Source: Streptomyces sp. CB02414 (GTDB lineage Bacteria > Actinomycetota > Actinomycetes > Streptomycetales > Streptomycetaceae). Taken from it: a stretch of 64,000 bases of DNA. Position numbers and translations under genes: made by a program. Positions 15,414 through 23,023 of the stretch are shown in pieces. Below the pieces are notes generated by a model, which saw only the letters and a program-made list of their open reading frames with translations, made no database searches and was not told the DNA's origin. Position 1 is the stretch's first letter. Every line of letters starts with the position of its first letter. The stretch is taken from the NCBI RefSeq assembly GCF_001905385.1, contig NZ_LIPF01000003.1, positions 248,001 to 312,000 on the forward strand, given 5' to 3'.

Positions 15414-16931
15414 ATGACAGCACTCGACCTCAGCAGCCCCGTCGCCGTCGTCGGCACCGGCACCATGGGGCAGGGCATCGCCCAGGTGGCGCTGGTCGCG
15501 GGCCACCCCGTGCGGCTGTACGACGCCGCCCCCGGCCGGGCCCGGGAAGCGGCCGACGCGATCGGCGCCCGGCTCGACCGGCTCGTCGAGAAGGAACGCC
15601 TCACCAGTGCCGAACGGGACGCCGCCCGCGCCCGGCTCCGCCCCGCCGAGGCCCTCGCCGAGCTCGCCGACTGCGCCCTGGTCGTCGAGGCGGTCCTGGA
15701 GCGGCTGGACGTCAAGCAGGAGCTGTTCCGCGCGCTGGAGGACGTCGTCGGCGACGACTGCCTGCTCGCCACCAACACCTCCTCCCTCTCCGTCACCGCC
15801 ATCGGCGGCGCGCTCCGCAACCCCGGCCGCTTCGTCGGCCTGCACTTCTTCAACCCCGCCCCGCTGCTGCCGCTGGTGGAGGTGGTCTCCGGGTTCGCCA
15901 CCGACGTCGCGTCGGCCACGCGCGCGTACGAGACGGCCCGCGCCTGGGGCAAGACCCCGGTCGCCTGCGCCGACACCCCCGGCTTCATCGTCAACCGCGT
16001 CGCCCGCCCCTTCTACGCCGAGGCCTTCGCGGTCCACGAGGACCAGGGCGCCGACCCGGCCACCATCGACGCCGTGCTGCGCGAGTCGGGCGGCTTCCGC
16101 ATGGGCGCCTTCGAGCTGACCGACCTCATCGGGCAGGACGTCAACGAGTCCGTCACCCACTCCGTGTGGCAGGCCTTCTTCCAGGACGTGCGCTTCACGC
16201 CCTCGCTCGCCCAGCGCCGCCTGGTCGAGTCCGGCAGGCTCGGCCGCAAGAGCGGGCACGGCTGGTACGACTACGGCGACGGCGCCGAGCGCCCCGAGCC
16301 GCACACCGCCGAACCGGCCGGCCCACCCGCGTACGTCGTCGTCGAGGGCGACCTCGGGCCCGCCGCCGAGGTGGTCGCGTTGGTCCGCGAGGCGGGCATC
16401 GAGGTGCGCCGGGAGGACGAGGACAGGGGCACCCGGCTCGTGCTGCCCAGCGGCGGGCAGCTCGTGCTCGCCGACGGCCAGACCTCGGTGGAGTTCCGGG
16501 ACGTCGTGTACTTCGACCTCGCACTCGACTACCGCGCGGCGACCCGCGTCGCCCTGTCCGCCTCGCAGTCCACCTCGCCGGAGACCGTCGCCCAGGCCAC
16601 CGGCCTGTTCCAGGCGCTCGGCAAGAAGGTCAGCGTCATCGGCGACGTCCCCGGCATGATCGTCGCCCGCACGGTGGCGCGGATCGTCGACCTGGCCGTC
16701 GAGGCGGTCGCCAAGGGCGTCGCCACCGAGGAGGACGTCGACACCGCGATGCGCCTGGGTGTCAACTACCCGCTGGGCCCGCTGGAGTGGAGCCGCCGGC
16801 TCGGCGGAGGCTGGGCCTGCGAGCTCCTCGACAACCTGCACGCGTGCGCCCCCACCGGCCGGTACGCGCCGTCCCTGGCGCTCTACCGCCACGCCTACGC
16901 CTCCGACAAGCAGGAAGGCGGCACCTCATGA
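15414..16931 (+). CDS. paaH: 3-hydroxyacyl-CoA dehydrogenase (PaaH/PaaC-like, two-domain fusion)
   Basis: A 505-residue NAD-dependent dehydrogenase of acyl-CoA oxidation. The Rossmann motif VVGTGTMGQG is at 12-21 and the catalytic-type histidine is H144 in VGLHFFNPAP. The C-terminal domain (PGFIVNRVARPFYAEA, about 185-290) is followed by a second, partial hydroxyacyl-CoA dehydrogenase C domain near the end (DVPGMIVARTVARIVDLA), the arrangement of phenylacetate-pathway PaaH. The start has GGGAGGATC upstream. It is coupled to the TetR gene by ATGA. A role in general beta-oxidation is the alternative. Confidence 0.88.
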   Translation: MTALDLSSPVAVVGTGTMGQGIAQVALVAGHPVRLYDAAPGRAREAADAIGARLDRLVEKERLTSAERDAARARLRPAEALAELADCALVVEAVLERLDVKQELFRALEDVVGDDCLLATNTSSLSVTAIGGALRNPGRFVGLHFFNPAPLLPLVEVVSGFATDVASATRAYETARAWGKTPVACADTPGFIVNRVARPFYAEAFAVHEDQGADPATIDAVLRESGGFRMGAFELTDLIGQDVNESVTHSVWQAFFQDVRFTPSLAQRRLVESGRLGRKSGHGWYDYGDGAERPEPHTAEPAGPPAYVVVEGDLGPAAEVVALVREAGIEVRREDEDRGTRLVLPSGGQLVLADGQTSVEFRDVVYFDLALDYRAATRVALSASQSTSPETVAQATGLFQALGKKVSVIGDVPGMIVARTVARIVDLAVEAVAKGVATEEDVDTAMRLGVNYPLGPLEWSRRLGGGWACELLDNLHACAPTGRYAPSLALYRHAYASDKQEGGTS

Positions 16932-17548
16932 CCACCGCCAGGCGCGACACGTACACGCCCGAGACGCTGCTCTCCGTCGCCGTGCAGGTCTTCATCGAGC
17001 GCGGTTACGACGGCACCTCCATGGAGCACCTCTCCAAGGCGGCCGGCATCTCCAAGTCGTCGATCTACCACCACGTCGCCGGCAAGGAGGAGCTCCTGCG
17101 CCGGGCCGTGAGCCGGGCCCTGGACGAGCTGTTCGGGATCCTCGACGAGGAGCACGCGCGCGTGGGCTCAGCCGCCGAGCGGCTGGAGTACGTCGTGCGA
17201 CGCATGGTCGAGGTGCTGATGGCCGAACTTCCGTACGTGACGCTGCTGCTGCGGGTGCGCGGCAACACGGACACCGAGCGGTGGGCGCTGGAGCGGCGGC
17301 GCGAGTTCGACCACCGGGTGGCCGACCTGCTGAAGGCGGCGGCGGCCGAGGGGGACGTGCGCGCCGACGTGGAGGTGAGGCTCGCGACCCGCCTGGTCTT
17401 CGGCATGATCAACTCGATCGTCGAGTGGTACCGCCCCGACGGTCCCGACGGCCGGGGTGGCGAGGGCGGCGCCGGCGGCGCGGGCGAGCGCGAGGTGGTC
17501 GACGCGGTGGCGCGGCTGGTGTTCGGAGGGCTGCGCAAGGCGTCCTGA
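16928..17548 (+). CDS. TetR family regulator, PaaR-like
   Basis: A 206-residue repressor. The N-terminal HTH (about residues 10-55) reads TLLSVAVQVFIERGYDGTSM ... AAGISKSSIYHHVAGKEELL. The C-terminal domain would bind an acyl-CoA effector (inference from PaaR and FadR-type relatives). It is translated with the hydroxyacyl-CoA dehydrogenase by ATGA overlap. The ACCG-N6-CGGT dyads at 15344 and 18197 are its most likely operators, which would make it a shared regulator of the paaN/paaH divergon and the first bkd operon. Confidence 0.88.
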   Translation: MTTARRDTYTPETLLSVAVQVFIERGYDGTSMEHLSKAAGISKSSIYHHVAGKEELLRRAVSRALDELFGILDEEHARVGSAAERLEYVVRRMVEVLMAELPYVTLLLRVRGNTDTERWALERRREFDHRVADLLKAAAAEGDVRADVEVRLATRLVFGMINSIVEWYRPDGPDGRGGEGGAGGAGEREVVDAVARLVFGGLRKAS

Positions 17549-17576
17549 GCCGGTCACTCGTCCGTGGCCCCGGTGG

Positions 17577-18095
17577 TCAGCCCTGCGGCTCCAGGTCCTC
17601 GGTCTCGAACACCAGCAGGGTGCGGGTGCTGAGCACCTCGGGGATGGCCTGGAGGCGGGTGAGCACCAGCTCGCGCAGGGCCCGGTTGTCGGGGGTGTGC
17701 ACCAGGAGCAGGACGTCGAAGTCGCCGCCCACCAGGGCGATGTGCGAGGCCCCGGGGAGCTGGCGCAGCTGTGCGCGGACGGTGCGCCAGGAGTTCTGGA
17801 CGATCTTCAGGGTGATGTACGCCGACGTGCCGTGCCCGGCCCGTTCGTGGTCGACGCGGGCGCCGAAGCCGCGGATGACGCCGTCCTCGACGAGCCGGTT
17901 GATGCGGGCGTAGGCGTTCGCGCGCGAGACGTGGACCCGCTCGGCGACCGAGCGTATCGAGGCGCGGCCGTCCGCCTGGAGCATGCGCAGGATGTCCTGG
18001 TCGATGGCGTCCAGCGGGCGCGGGGGCGGCGGGGTGCCGGAGTCCTCGGGACCGCCGGCGTCGTCCGGGCGTTCGGCCATTTGTTCAGATGCCAT
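17577..18095 (-). CDS. bkdR: Lrp/AsnC family regulator BkdR
   Basis: A 172-residue Lrp-family protein. A Pro/Asp/Glu-rich N-terminal tail (about 1-28) precedes the HTH (LDAIDQDILRMLQADGRASI then VHVSRANAYARINRLVEDG) and the RAM ligand-binding domain (ITLKIVQN ... VGGDFDVLLLVHT). Lrp-type BkdR proteins sense branched-chain amino acids and control bkd genes; this gene diverges from the E1alpha gene, which fits. The ATG at 18095 has a Gly-rich ribosome site AAGGCGGGG. Another internal ATG is only five codons later. Confidence 0.88.
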   Translation of the reverse strand: MASEQMAERPDDAGGPEDSGTPPPPRPLDAIDQDILRMLQADGRASIRSVAERVHVSRANAYARINRLVEDGVIRGFGARVDHERAGHGTSAYITLKIVQNSWRTVRAQLRQLPGASHIALVGGDFDVLLLVHTPDNRALRELVLTRLQAIPEVLSTRTLLVFETEDLEPQG

Positions 18096-18113
18096 GTCCC
18101 CCCGCCTTCTTAC

Positions 18114-18134
18114 GATGGACGTACTGCGTCCATC
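18114..18134. promoter_or_regulatory. Inverted repeat in the bkdR-bkdA intergenic region
   Basis: GATGGACG (18114-18121) is matched perfectly by CGTCCATC (18127-18134) across a 5-bp centre. It lies 19 bases upstream of the bkdR start and is a candidate Lrp operator. Confidence 0.55.
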
Positions 18135-18135
18135 T

Positions 18136-18167
18136 CAGGCTGTGGAGAACCGTTTGTCCACAGCCTG
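18136..18167. promoter_or_regulatory. Long inverted repeat in the bkdR-bkdA intergenic region
   Basis: CAGGCTGTGGA (18136-18146) is matched perfectly by TCCACAGCCTG (18157-18167) with a 10-bp spacer. It is either a BkdR operator or an RNA hairpin. A possible promoter TTGTCC (18154-18159), 18 bp, TAGCCA (18178-18183) for the operon overlaps its right arm. Confidence 0.6.
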
Positions 18168-18196
18168 GGGCCGCCTGTAGCCAAAATGTGCCGACG

Positions 18197-18210
18197 ACCG
18201 AACAATCGGT
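18197..18210. promoter_or_regulatory. PaaR-like TetR operator, site 2, upstream of bkdA
   Basis: ACCGAACAATCGGT differs from site 1 (15344-15357) at one position out of 14, in the centre. It sits just downstream of the proposed bkd transcription start, the same relative place as site 1 for the hydroxyacyl-CoA dehydrogenase. Confidence 0.65.
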
Positions 18211-18269
18211 AGGTGAGGCCCGTCACACCCGTGGCGAGCCCAGAGCCGCTCCCACGAGGAGGTGCCGTC

Positions 18270-19451
18270 ATGACGGTCATGGAGCAGCGGGGCGCGTACC
18301 GGCCCACACCGCCGCCCGCCTGGCAGCCCCGTACCGACCCCGCGCCGCTGCTGCCCGACGCGGAGCCGTACCGCGTCCTCGGCACGAAGGCCGCCGAGCA
18401 GGCCGACCCCGGCCTGCTGCGCACGCTGTACGCCCGGCTGGTCCACGGCCGCCGCTACAACGCGCAGGCCACGGCGCTGACCAAGCAGGGCCGGCTGGCC
18501 GTCTACCCCTCCAGCACCGGCCAGGAGGCCTGCGAGGTCGCCGCCGCGCTGGCCCTTCAGGAGCGCGACTGGCTCTTCCCCAGCTACCGCGACACCCTCG
18601 CCGTCGTCGCCCGCGGCGTCGACCCCGTCGAGGCCCTCACCCTGCTGCGCGGCGACTGGCACACCGGCTACGACCCCTGCGAGCACCGGGTCGCCCCCCT
18701 GTCCACGCCGCTCGCCACCCAGCTCCCGCACGCCGTGGGCCTCGCGCACGCCGCCCGGCTCAAGGGCGACGACGTGGTCGCCCTCGCCATGGTCGGCGAC
18801 GGCGGCACCAGCGAGGGCGACTTCCACGAGGCGCTGAACTTCGCCGCCGTCTGGCAGGCGCCGGTCGTCTTCCTCGTGCAGAACAACGGCTTCGCGATCT
18901 CCGTGCCGCTCGCCAAGCAGACCGCCGCCCCGTCGCTGGCCCACAAGGCCGTCGGCTACGGGATGCCCGGCCGCCTGGTCGACGGCAACGACGCCGTCGC
19001 CGTGCACGAGGTACTGTCCGACGCCGTTCGGCACGCCCGCGCGGGCGGCGGTCCCACGCTGGTCGAGGCGATCACGTACCGCGTGGAGGCCCACACCAAC
19101 GCCGACGACGCCACGCGCTACCGGGGGGACGCCGAGGTCGAGGCCTGGCGCCGGCACGACCCGGTCGAGCTGCTGGAGCGGGAGCTGACCGAGCGCGGCC
19201 TGCTGGACGAGGACGGCGTCGCGGCCGCCCGCGAGGACGCCGAGACCATGGCCGCCGACCTGCGCGCCCGCATGAACCAGGACCCGGCCCTCGACCCGAT
19301 GGACCTGTTCGCCCACGTCTACGCCGAGCCCACCGGGCAGCTGCGCGAGCAGCGGGACCTGCTGCGCGCCGAGCTGGCGGCGGAGGCCGAGGCGGAGACC
19401 GGGGCCGCGTCCGGTTCCGTGTCCGGAGCGATCGAAGGGGGACAGCGATGA
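18270..19451 (+). CDS. bkdA: Branched-chain 2-oxoacid dehydrogenase E1 alpha subunit (operon 1)
   Basis: A 393-residue thiamine-diphosphate enzyme subunit. The ThDP/Mg motif GDGGTSEGDFHEALNF begins near residue 176 and ends in VQNNGFAIS. With E1beta it decarboxylates the 2-oxo acids of Val, Leu and Ile and acylates the lipoyl group of E2, giving branched acyl-CoA starters. The ATG at 18270 follows GAGGAGGT; an upstream in-frame GTG/ATG at 18213 lacks a ribosome site. Its stop overlaps E1beta by ATGA. The N-terminus MTVMEQRGAYRP is typical of the Streptomyces protein. Naming differs between species (bkdA or bkdF). Confidence 0.93.
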   Translation: MTVMEQRGAYRPTPPPAWQPRTDPAPLLPDAEPYRVLGTKAAEQADPGLLRTLYARLVHGRRYNAQATALTKQGRLAVYPSSTGQEACEVAAALALQERDWLFPSYRDTLAVVARGVDPVEALTLLRGDWHTGYDPCEHRVAPLSTPLATQLPHAVGLAHAARLKGDDVVALAMVGDGGTSEGDFHEALNFAAVWQAPVVFLVQNNGFAISVPLAKQTAAPSLAHKAVGYGMPGRLVDGNDAVAVHEVLSDAVRHARAGGGPTLVEAITYRVEAHTNADDATRYRGDAEVEAWRRHDPVELLERELTERGLLDEDGVAAAREDAETMAADLRARMNQDPALDPMDLFAHVYAEPTGQLREQRDLLRAELAAEAEAETGAASGSVSGAIEGGQR

Positions 19452-20452
19452 CCACGGTCGCCGTCAAGCCGGCCACCATGGCGCAGGCCCTCACCCGCGC
19501 GCTGCGCGACGCCATGGCCGCCGACCCGAGCGTGCACGTCATGGGCGAGGACGTGGGCACCCTCGGCGGCGTCTTCCGGGTCACCGACGGACTCGCGAAG
19601 GAGTTCGGCGAGGACCGCTGCACCGACACCCCGCTCGCCGAGGCCGGCATCCTCGGCACCGCCGTCGGCATGGCGATGTACGGGCTGCGCCCGGTCGTGG
19701 AGATGCAGTTCGACGCCTTCGCCTACCCGGCGTTCGAGCAGGTCGTCAGCCACGTCACCAAGATGCGCAACCGCACGCGCGGGAAGCTGCCCCTGCCGCT
19801 GACCATCCGCGTCCCCTACGGCGGTGGCATCGGCGGTGTCGAGCACCACAGCGACTCGTCCGAGGCGTACTACATGGCGACTCCGGGGCTCCATGTCGTC
19901 ACGCCCGCGACCGTCGCCGACGCCTACGGGCTGCTGCGCCAGTCCATCGCCTCCGACGACCCGGTCGTCTTCCTCGAACCCAAACGGCTCTACTGGTCGA
20001 AGGACACCTGGAACCCCGAGGAGCCGACACCCGTTGAACCGACAGGCCGCGCGGTGGTGCGTCGCTCCGGACGGAGCGCCACACTCATCACGTACGGGCC
20101 GTCGCTGGCCGTCTGCATGGAGGCGGCCGAGGCGGCCCGGGCCGAGGGCTGGGACCTCGAAGTCGTCGACCTGCGCTCCCTGGTGCCGTTCGACGACGAG
20201 ACGGTGTGCGCTTCGGTGCGGCGGACGGGACGCGCGGTCGTCGTCCACGAGTCGGGTTCCTTCGGGGGCCCGGGCGGGGAGATCGCGGCCCGGGTCACGG
20301 AGCGCTGCTTCCACCACCTGGAGGCGCCGGTGCTGCGTGTGGCCGGGTTCGACATCCCGTACCCGCCGCCGATGCTGGAGCGCCACCACCTGCCCGGTGT
20401 GGACCGGATCCTGGACGCCGTGGGGCGCCTGCAGTGGGAGGCCGAAAGCTGA
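19448..20452 (+). CDS. bkdB: Branched-chain 2-oxoacid dehydrogenase E1 beta subunit (operon 1)
   Basis: A 334-residue transketolase-type subunit. The signature MGEDVGTLGGVFRVTDGL near residues 31-48, the PYGGGIGG loop and the C-terminal ESGSFGGPGGEIAARVTERC are complete. It pairs with the upstream E1alpha (ATGA overlap), and its TGA stop shares one base with the E2 ATG (TGATG). Confidence 0.94.
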   Translation: MTTVAVKPATMAQALTRALRDAMAADPSVHVMGEDVGTLGGVFRVTDGLAKEFGEDRCTDTPLAEAGILGTAVGMAMYGLRPVVEMQFDAFAYPAFEQVVSHVTKMRNRTRGKLPLPLTIRVPYGGGIGGVEHHSDSSEAYYMATPGLHVVTPATVADAYGLLRQSIASDDPVVFLEPKRLYWSKDTWNPEEPTPVEPTGRAVVRRSGRSATLITYGPSLAVCMEAAEAARAEGWDLEVVDLRSLVPFDDETVCASVRRTGRAVVVHESGSFGGPGGEIAARVTERCFHHLEAPVLRVAGFDIPYPPPMLERHHLPGVDRILDAVGRLQWEAES

Positions 20453-21942
20453 TGGCACACGCTTCTGACGGTCGCAGCCTGGAGTTCAAGCTCCCCGACC
20501 TCGGTGAGGGCCTCACCGAGGCGGAGATCGTGCGCTGGATGGTCGAGGTCGGCGACGTCGTCGCCGTCGACCAGCCGGTCGTCGAGGTCGAGACGGCCAA
20601 GGCGATGGTCGAGGTGCCCTGCCCGTACGGCGGCGTGGTCACCGCCCGCTTCGGCGAGGAGGGCGCCGAGCTGCCGGTCGGGGCGCCGCTGATCACGGTG
20701 GCGGTGGGCGAGGGGGCCGACGGCCACCGTCCGGCGGAGGACCCGGGCACCGGCGACGGTGCCGTGCGGGCGCCGCGGGCCGAGGGGCCCGGGACGGGGG
20801 AGAAGAAGTCCGAGGGCTCGGGCAACGTCCTGGTCGGGTACGGCACCTCGGAGGCACCCGCCCGCCGGCGCCGGGTACGGCCGGAGCGGCGGGCGTCCGG
20901 CGGGGCAGCGACCGGCGGGGCGGCGTCCGCCGGGTCGGCGTCCGGCGCGGAGGCGGTCGGGCGGGCCAACGGCCGGGTCCGGGCCGCCGAGCCGGTGGAC
21001 GGGCCGGTCCCCGTCATCTCCCCGCTGGTGCGCCGGCTCGCCCGGCAGAACGACCTGGATCTGCGGGAGCTGACCGGCTCCGGGCCGGACGGGCTGATCC
21101 TGCGGGCGGACGTGGAGTACGCCCTGCGGGCCGCCGAGGCCCAGGGCAGCGGCCGTACGGCGGCCCGGGAGACCGGCCCGCACGCGGTCGGGGCGACCGG
21201 GGAGCAGGTCCCCGCGGCCACCGCGCGCACCCTGTCTTCCGCGGTGCCTCCGGGCGGCATCCGTACGCCGCTCAAGGGCGTCCGCGGCGCCGTCGCCGAC
21301 AAACTCTCCCGCAGCCGGCGCGAGATCCCGGACGCGACCTGTTGGGTGGACGCCGACGCGACCGAGCTGATGCGGGCGCGTACGGCCATGAACGCGGCGG
21401 GCGGACCGAAGATCTCCCTGGTCGCCCTGCTGGCCCGGATCTGCACGGCCGCCCTGGCCCGCTTCCCCGAGCTGAACTCCACGGTCGACACGGAGGCCAG
21501 GGAGGTCGTCCAGCTCGACCGCGTCCACCTCGGTTTCGCCGCGCAGACGGACCGGGGGCTGGTCGTGCCGGTCGTCCGCGACGCGCACGCGCGGGACGCC
21601 GAAGGGCTCACCGCCGAGTTCGCCCGGCTCACCGAGACGGCCCGCGAGGGACGGCTGACGCCCGGTGAACTGACCGGCTCCACCTTCACGTTGAACAACT
21701 ACGGAGTCTTCGGCGTCGACGGCTCCACGCCGATCATCAACCACCCCGAGGCCGCCATGCTCGGCGTCGGCCGCATCGTCCCCAAGCCGTGGGTGCACGA
21801 GGGCGAGTTGGCGGTGCGTCAGGTCGTGCAGCTGTCGCTGACCTTCGACCACCGGGTGTGCGACGGCGGTACGGCGGGCGGTTTCCTGCGGTACGTGGCG
21901 GACTGTGTGGAACAGCCGGCGGTGCTGCTGCGGACGTTGTGA
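20452..21942 (+). CDS. bkdC: Branched-chain 2-oxoacid dehydrogenase E2, dihydrolipoyl acyltransferase (operon 1)
   Basis: A 496-residue E2 core protein. A single lipoyl domain carries the lipoylated K50 in VETAKAMVEV. A long Gly/Ala/Arg-rich linker leads to the peripheral subunit-binding domain (ISPLVRRLARQNDLDLREL, about 187-220). The catalytic domain ends with H467 in DHRVCDG. No E3 gene follows, so a shared dihydrolipoamide dehydrogenase must be used. The E2 of the second operon (37643) has the same layout. Confidence 0.94.
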   Translation: MAHASDGRSLEFKLPDLGEGLTEAEIVRWMVEVGDVVAVDQPVVEVETAKAMVEVPCPYGGVVTARFGEEGAELPVGAPLITVAVGEGADGHRPAEDPGTGDGAVRAPRAEGPGTGEKKSEGSGNVLVGYGTSEAPARRRRVRPERRASGGAATGGAASAGSASGAEAVGRANGRVRAAEPVDGPVPVISPLVRRLARQNDLDLRELTGSGPDGLILRADVEYALRAAEAQGSGRTAARETGPHAVGATGEQVPAATARTLSSAVPPGGIRTPLKGVRGAVADKLSRSRREIPDATCWVDADATELMRARTAMNAAGGPKISLVALLARICTAALARFPELNSTVDTEAREVVQLDRVHLGFAAQTDRGLVVPVVRDAHARDAEGLTAEFARLTETAREGRLTPGELTGSTFTLNNYGVFGVDGSTPIINHPEAAMLGVGRIVPKPWVHEGELAVRQVVQLSLTFDHRVCDGGTAGGFLRYVADCVEQPAVLLRTL

Positions 21943-22030
21943 CGGATGCGACGGACGTGACGGCACCGGTGGCGGCGCGCCGGCTCTGACGCGCGGGCTC
22001 CCCCGCATTCCCTGTGATCGCGCCGGGACG

Positions 22031-22036
22031 CATACT
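22031..22036 (+). promoter_or_regulatory. -10 box CATACT, leaderless arrangement
   Basis: CATACT ends six bases before the GTG at 22043; no ribosome site is present. Confidence 0.45.
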
Positions 22037-22042
22037 CGGGGG

Positions 22043-23023
22043 GTGACCGCGTACGAGCCCCCCGGTGCCCCCGGCGCCGGCACCGATCCCGCGCCGGGCG
22101 AGGACCCCGTCGGGTACGACGCCGTCGTGCTCGCCGGCGGGGCCGCCCGGCGGCTCGGCGGTGCCGACAAACCCGGCCTGCGCGTGGGCGGGCGGGCGCT
22201 GCTGGACCGGGTGCTCGCCGCCTGCGCCGGAGCGCGGAGCACCGTCGTCGTGGCCGCCCCGCGGCCCACCGCGCGCCCGGTGACCTGGGTGCGCGAGGAC
22301 CCGCCGGGCGGTGGACCGCTGGCCGCTCTCGCCGCCGGCCTCGGGCACACCACGGCCGAGCACGTCGTGGTCCTCTCCGCCGACCTGCCGTTCCTGGCCG
22401 GCGCCACCGTCGGACGCCTGCTGTCGGCCCTCGCCGCGAGCGATGCCGACGGTGTCCTGCTCACCGACGCCGACGGCCGCGACCAGCCTCTCGTCGCCGC
22501 CTACCGGGCCTCCGCGCTGCGCCGTGAACTGGCCGCGCTCACCCGGGACCGGGAAGACGGGGCGGACGGGACGGACCGGGCGGACCTCACCGGGCTGCCC
22601 CTGCGCCGGCTGACCGGCGCCCTCCGCCTCACCCGTGTCCCAGACGCCGTCGCCTCCTTCGACTGCGACACCTGGCACGACATCGCCACCGCAAGGGCAC
22701 GCATCAGGGAGCATGGTCACGTGTTGGATGAATGGATCTCCGCAGCCAAGGACGAGTTGGGCATCGACCTCGACGTCGACACCGGCCTCCTGCTCGACCT
22801 CGCCCGGGACGCCGCCCACGGGGTGGCCAGGCCCGCGGCGCCGCTGACCACCTTCCTCGTCGGCTACGCGGCCGGACGGGCCGGGGGCGGCCCCGAGGCC
22901 GTCGCCGAGACCGCCCGGAAGGCGGCCGCCCTCGCCGGGCGCTGGGCGGAGGAGGCCGCGGCCGCCGACGCCCCGCCCGCCCCGGCCGACGCCACCCCCG
23001 ACACCCGCCCGGACACCCGATGA
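22043..23023 (+). CDS. MobA-like nucleotidyltransferase fused to DUF6457
   Basis: A 326-residue fusion. Residues about 20-215 are an NTP-transferase fold with VVLAGGAARRLGGADKPGL (the GTP-binding loop of MobA), LSADLPFLAG and FDCDTWHDIATAR. Residues about 228-290 form a DUF6457 helical domain (LDEWISAAKDELGIDLDVD). MobA links GMP to molybdopterin. The downstream moeA (ATGA overlap) supports a molybdenum cofactor role. DUF6457 has no known activity; its fusion to MobA suggests a regulatory or partner-binding role. Confidence 0.88.
   Translation: MTAYEPPGAPGAGTDPAPGEDPVGYDAVVLAGGAARRLGGADKPGLRVGGRALLDRVLAACAGARSTVVVAAPRPTARPVTWVREDPPGGGPLAALAAGLGHTTAEHVVVLSADLPFLAGATVGRLLSALAASDADGVLLTDADGRDQPLVAAYRASALRRELAALTRDREDGADGTDRADLTGLPLRRLTGALRLTRVPDAVASFDCDTWHDIATARARIREHGHVLDEWISAAKDELGIDLDVDTGLLLDLARDAAHGVARPAAPLTTFLVGYAAGRAGGGPEAVAETARKAAALAGRWAEEAAAADAPPAPADATPDTRPDTR

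Noticed and set aside
12377..15994. 1205-codon open frame on the minus strand
   Set aside because: It spans five genes on both strands with shadow composition; only the embedded paaN frame is real.
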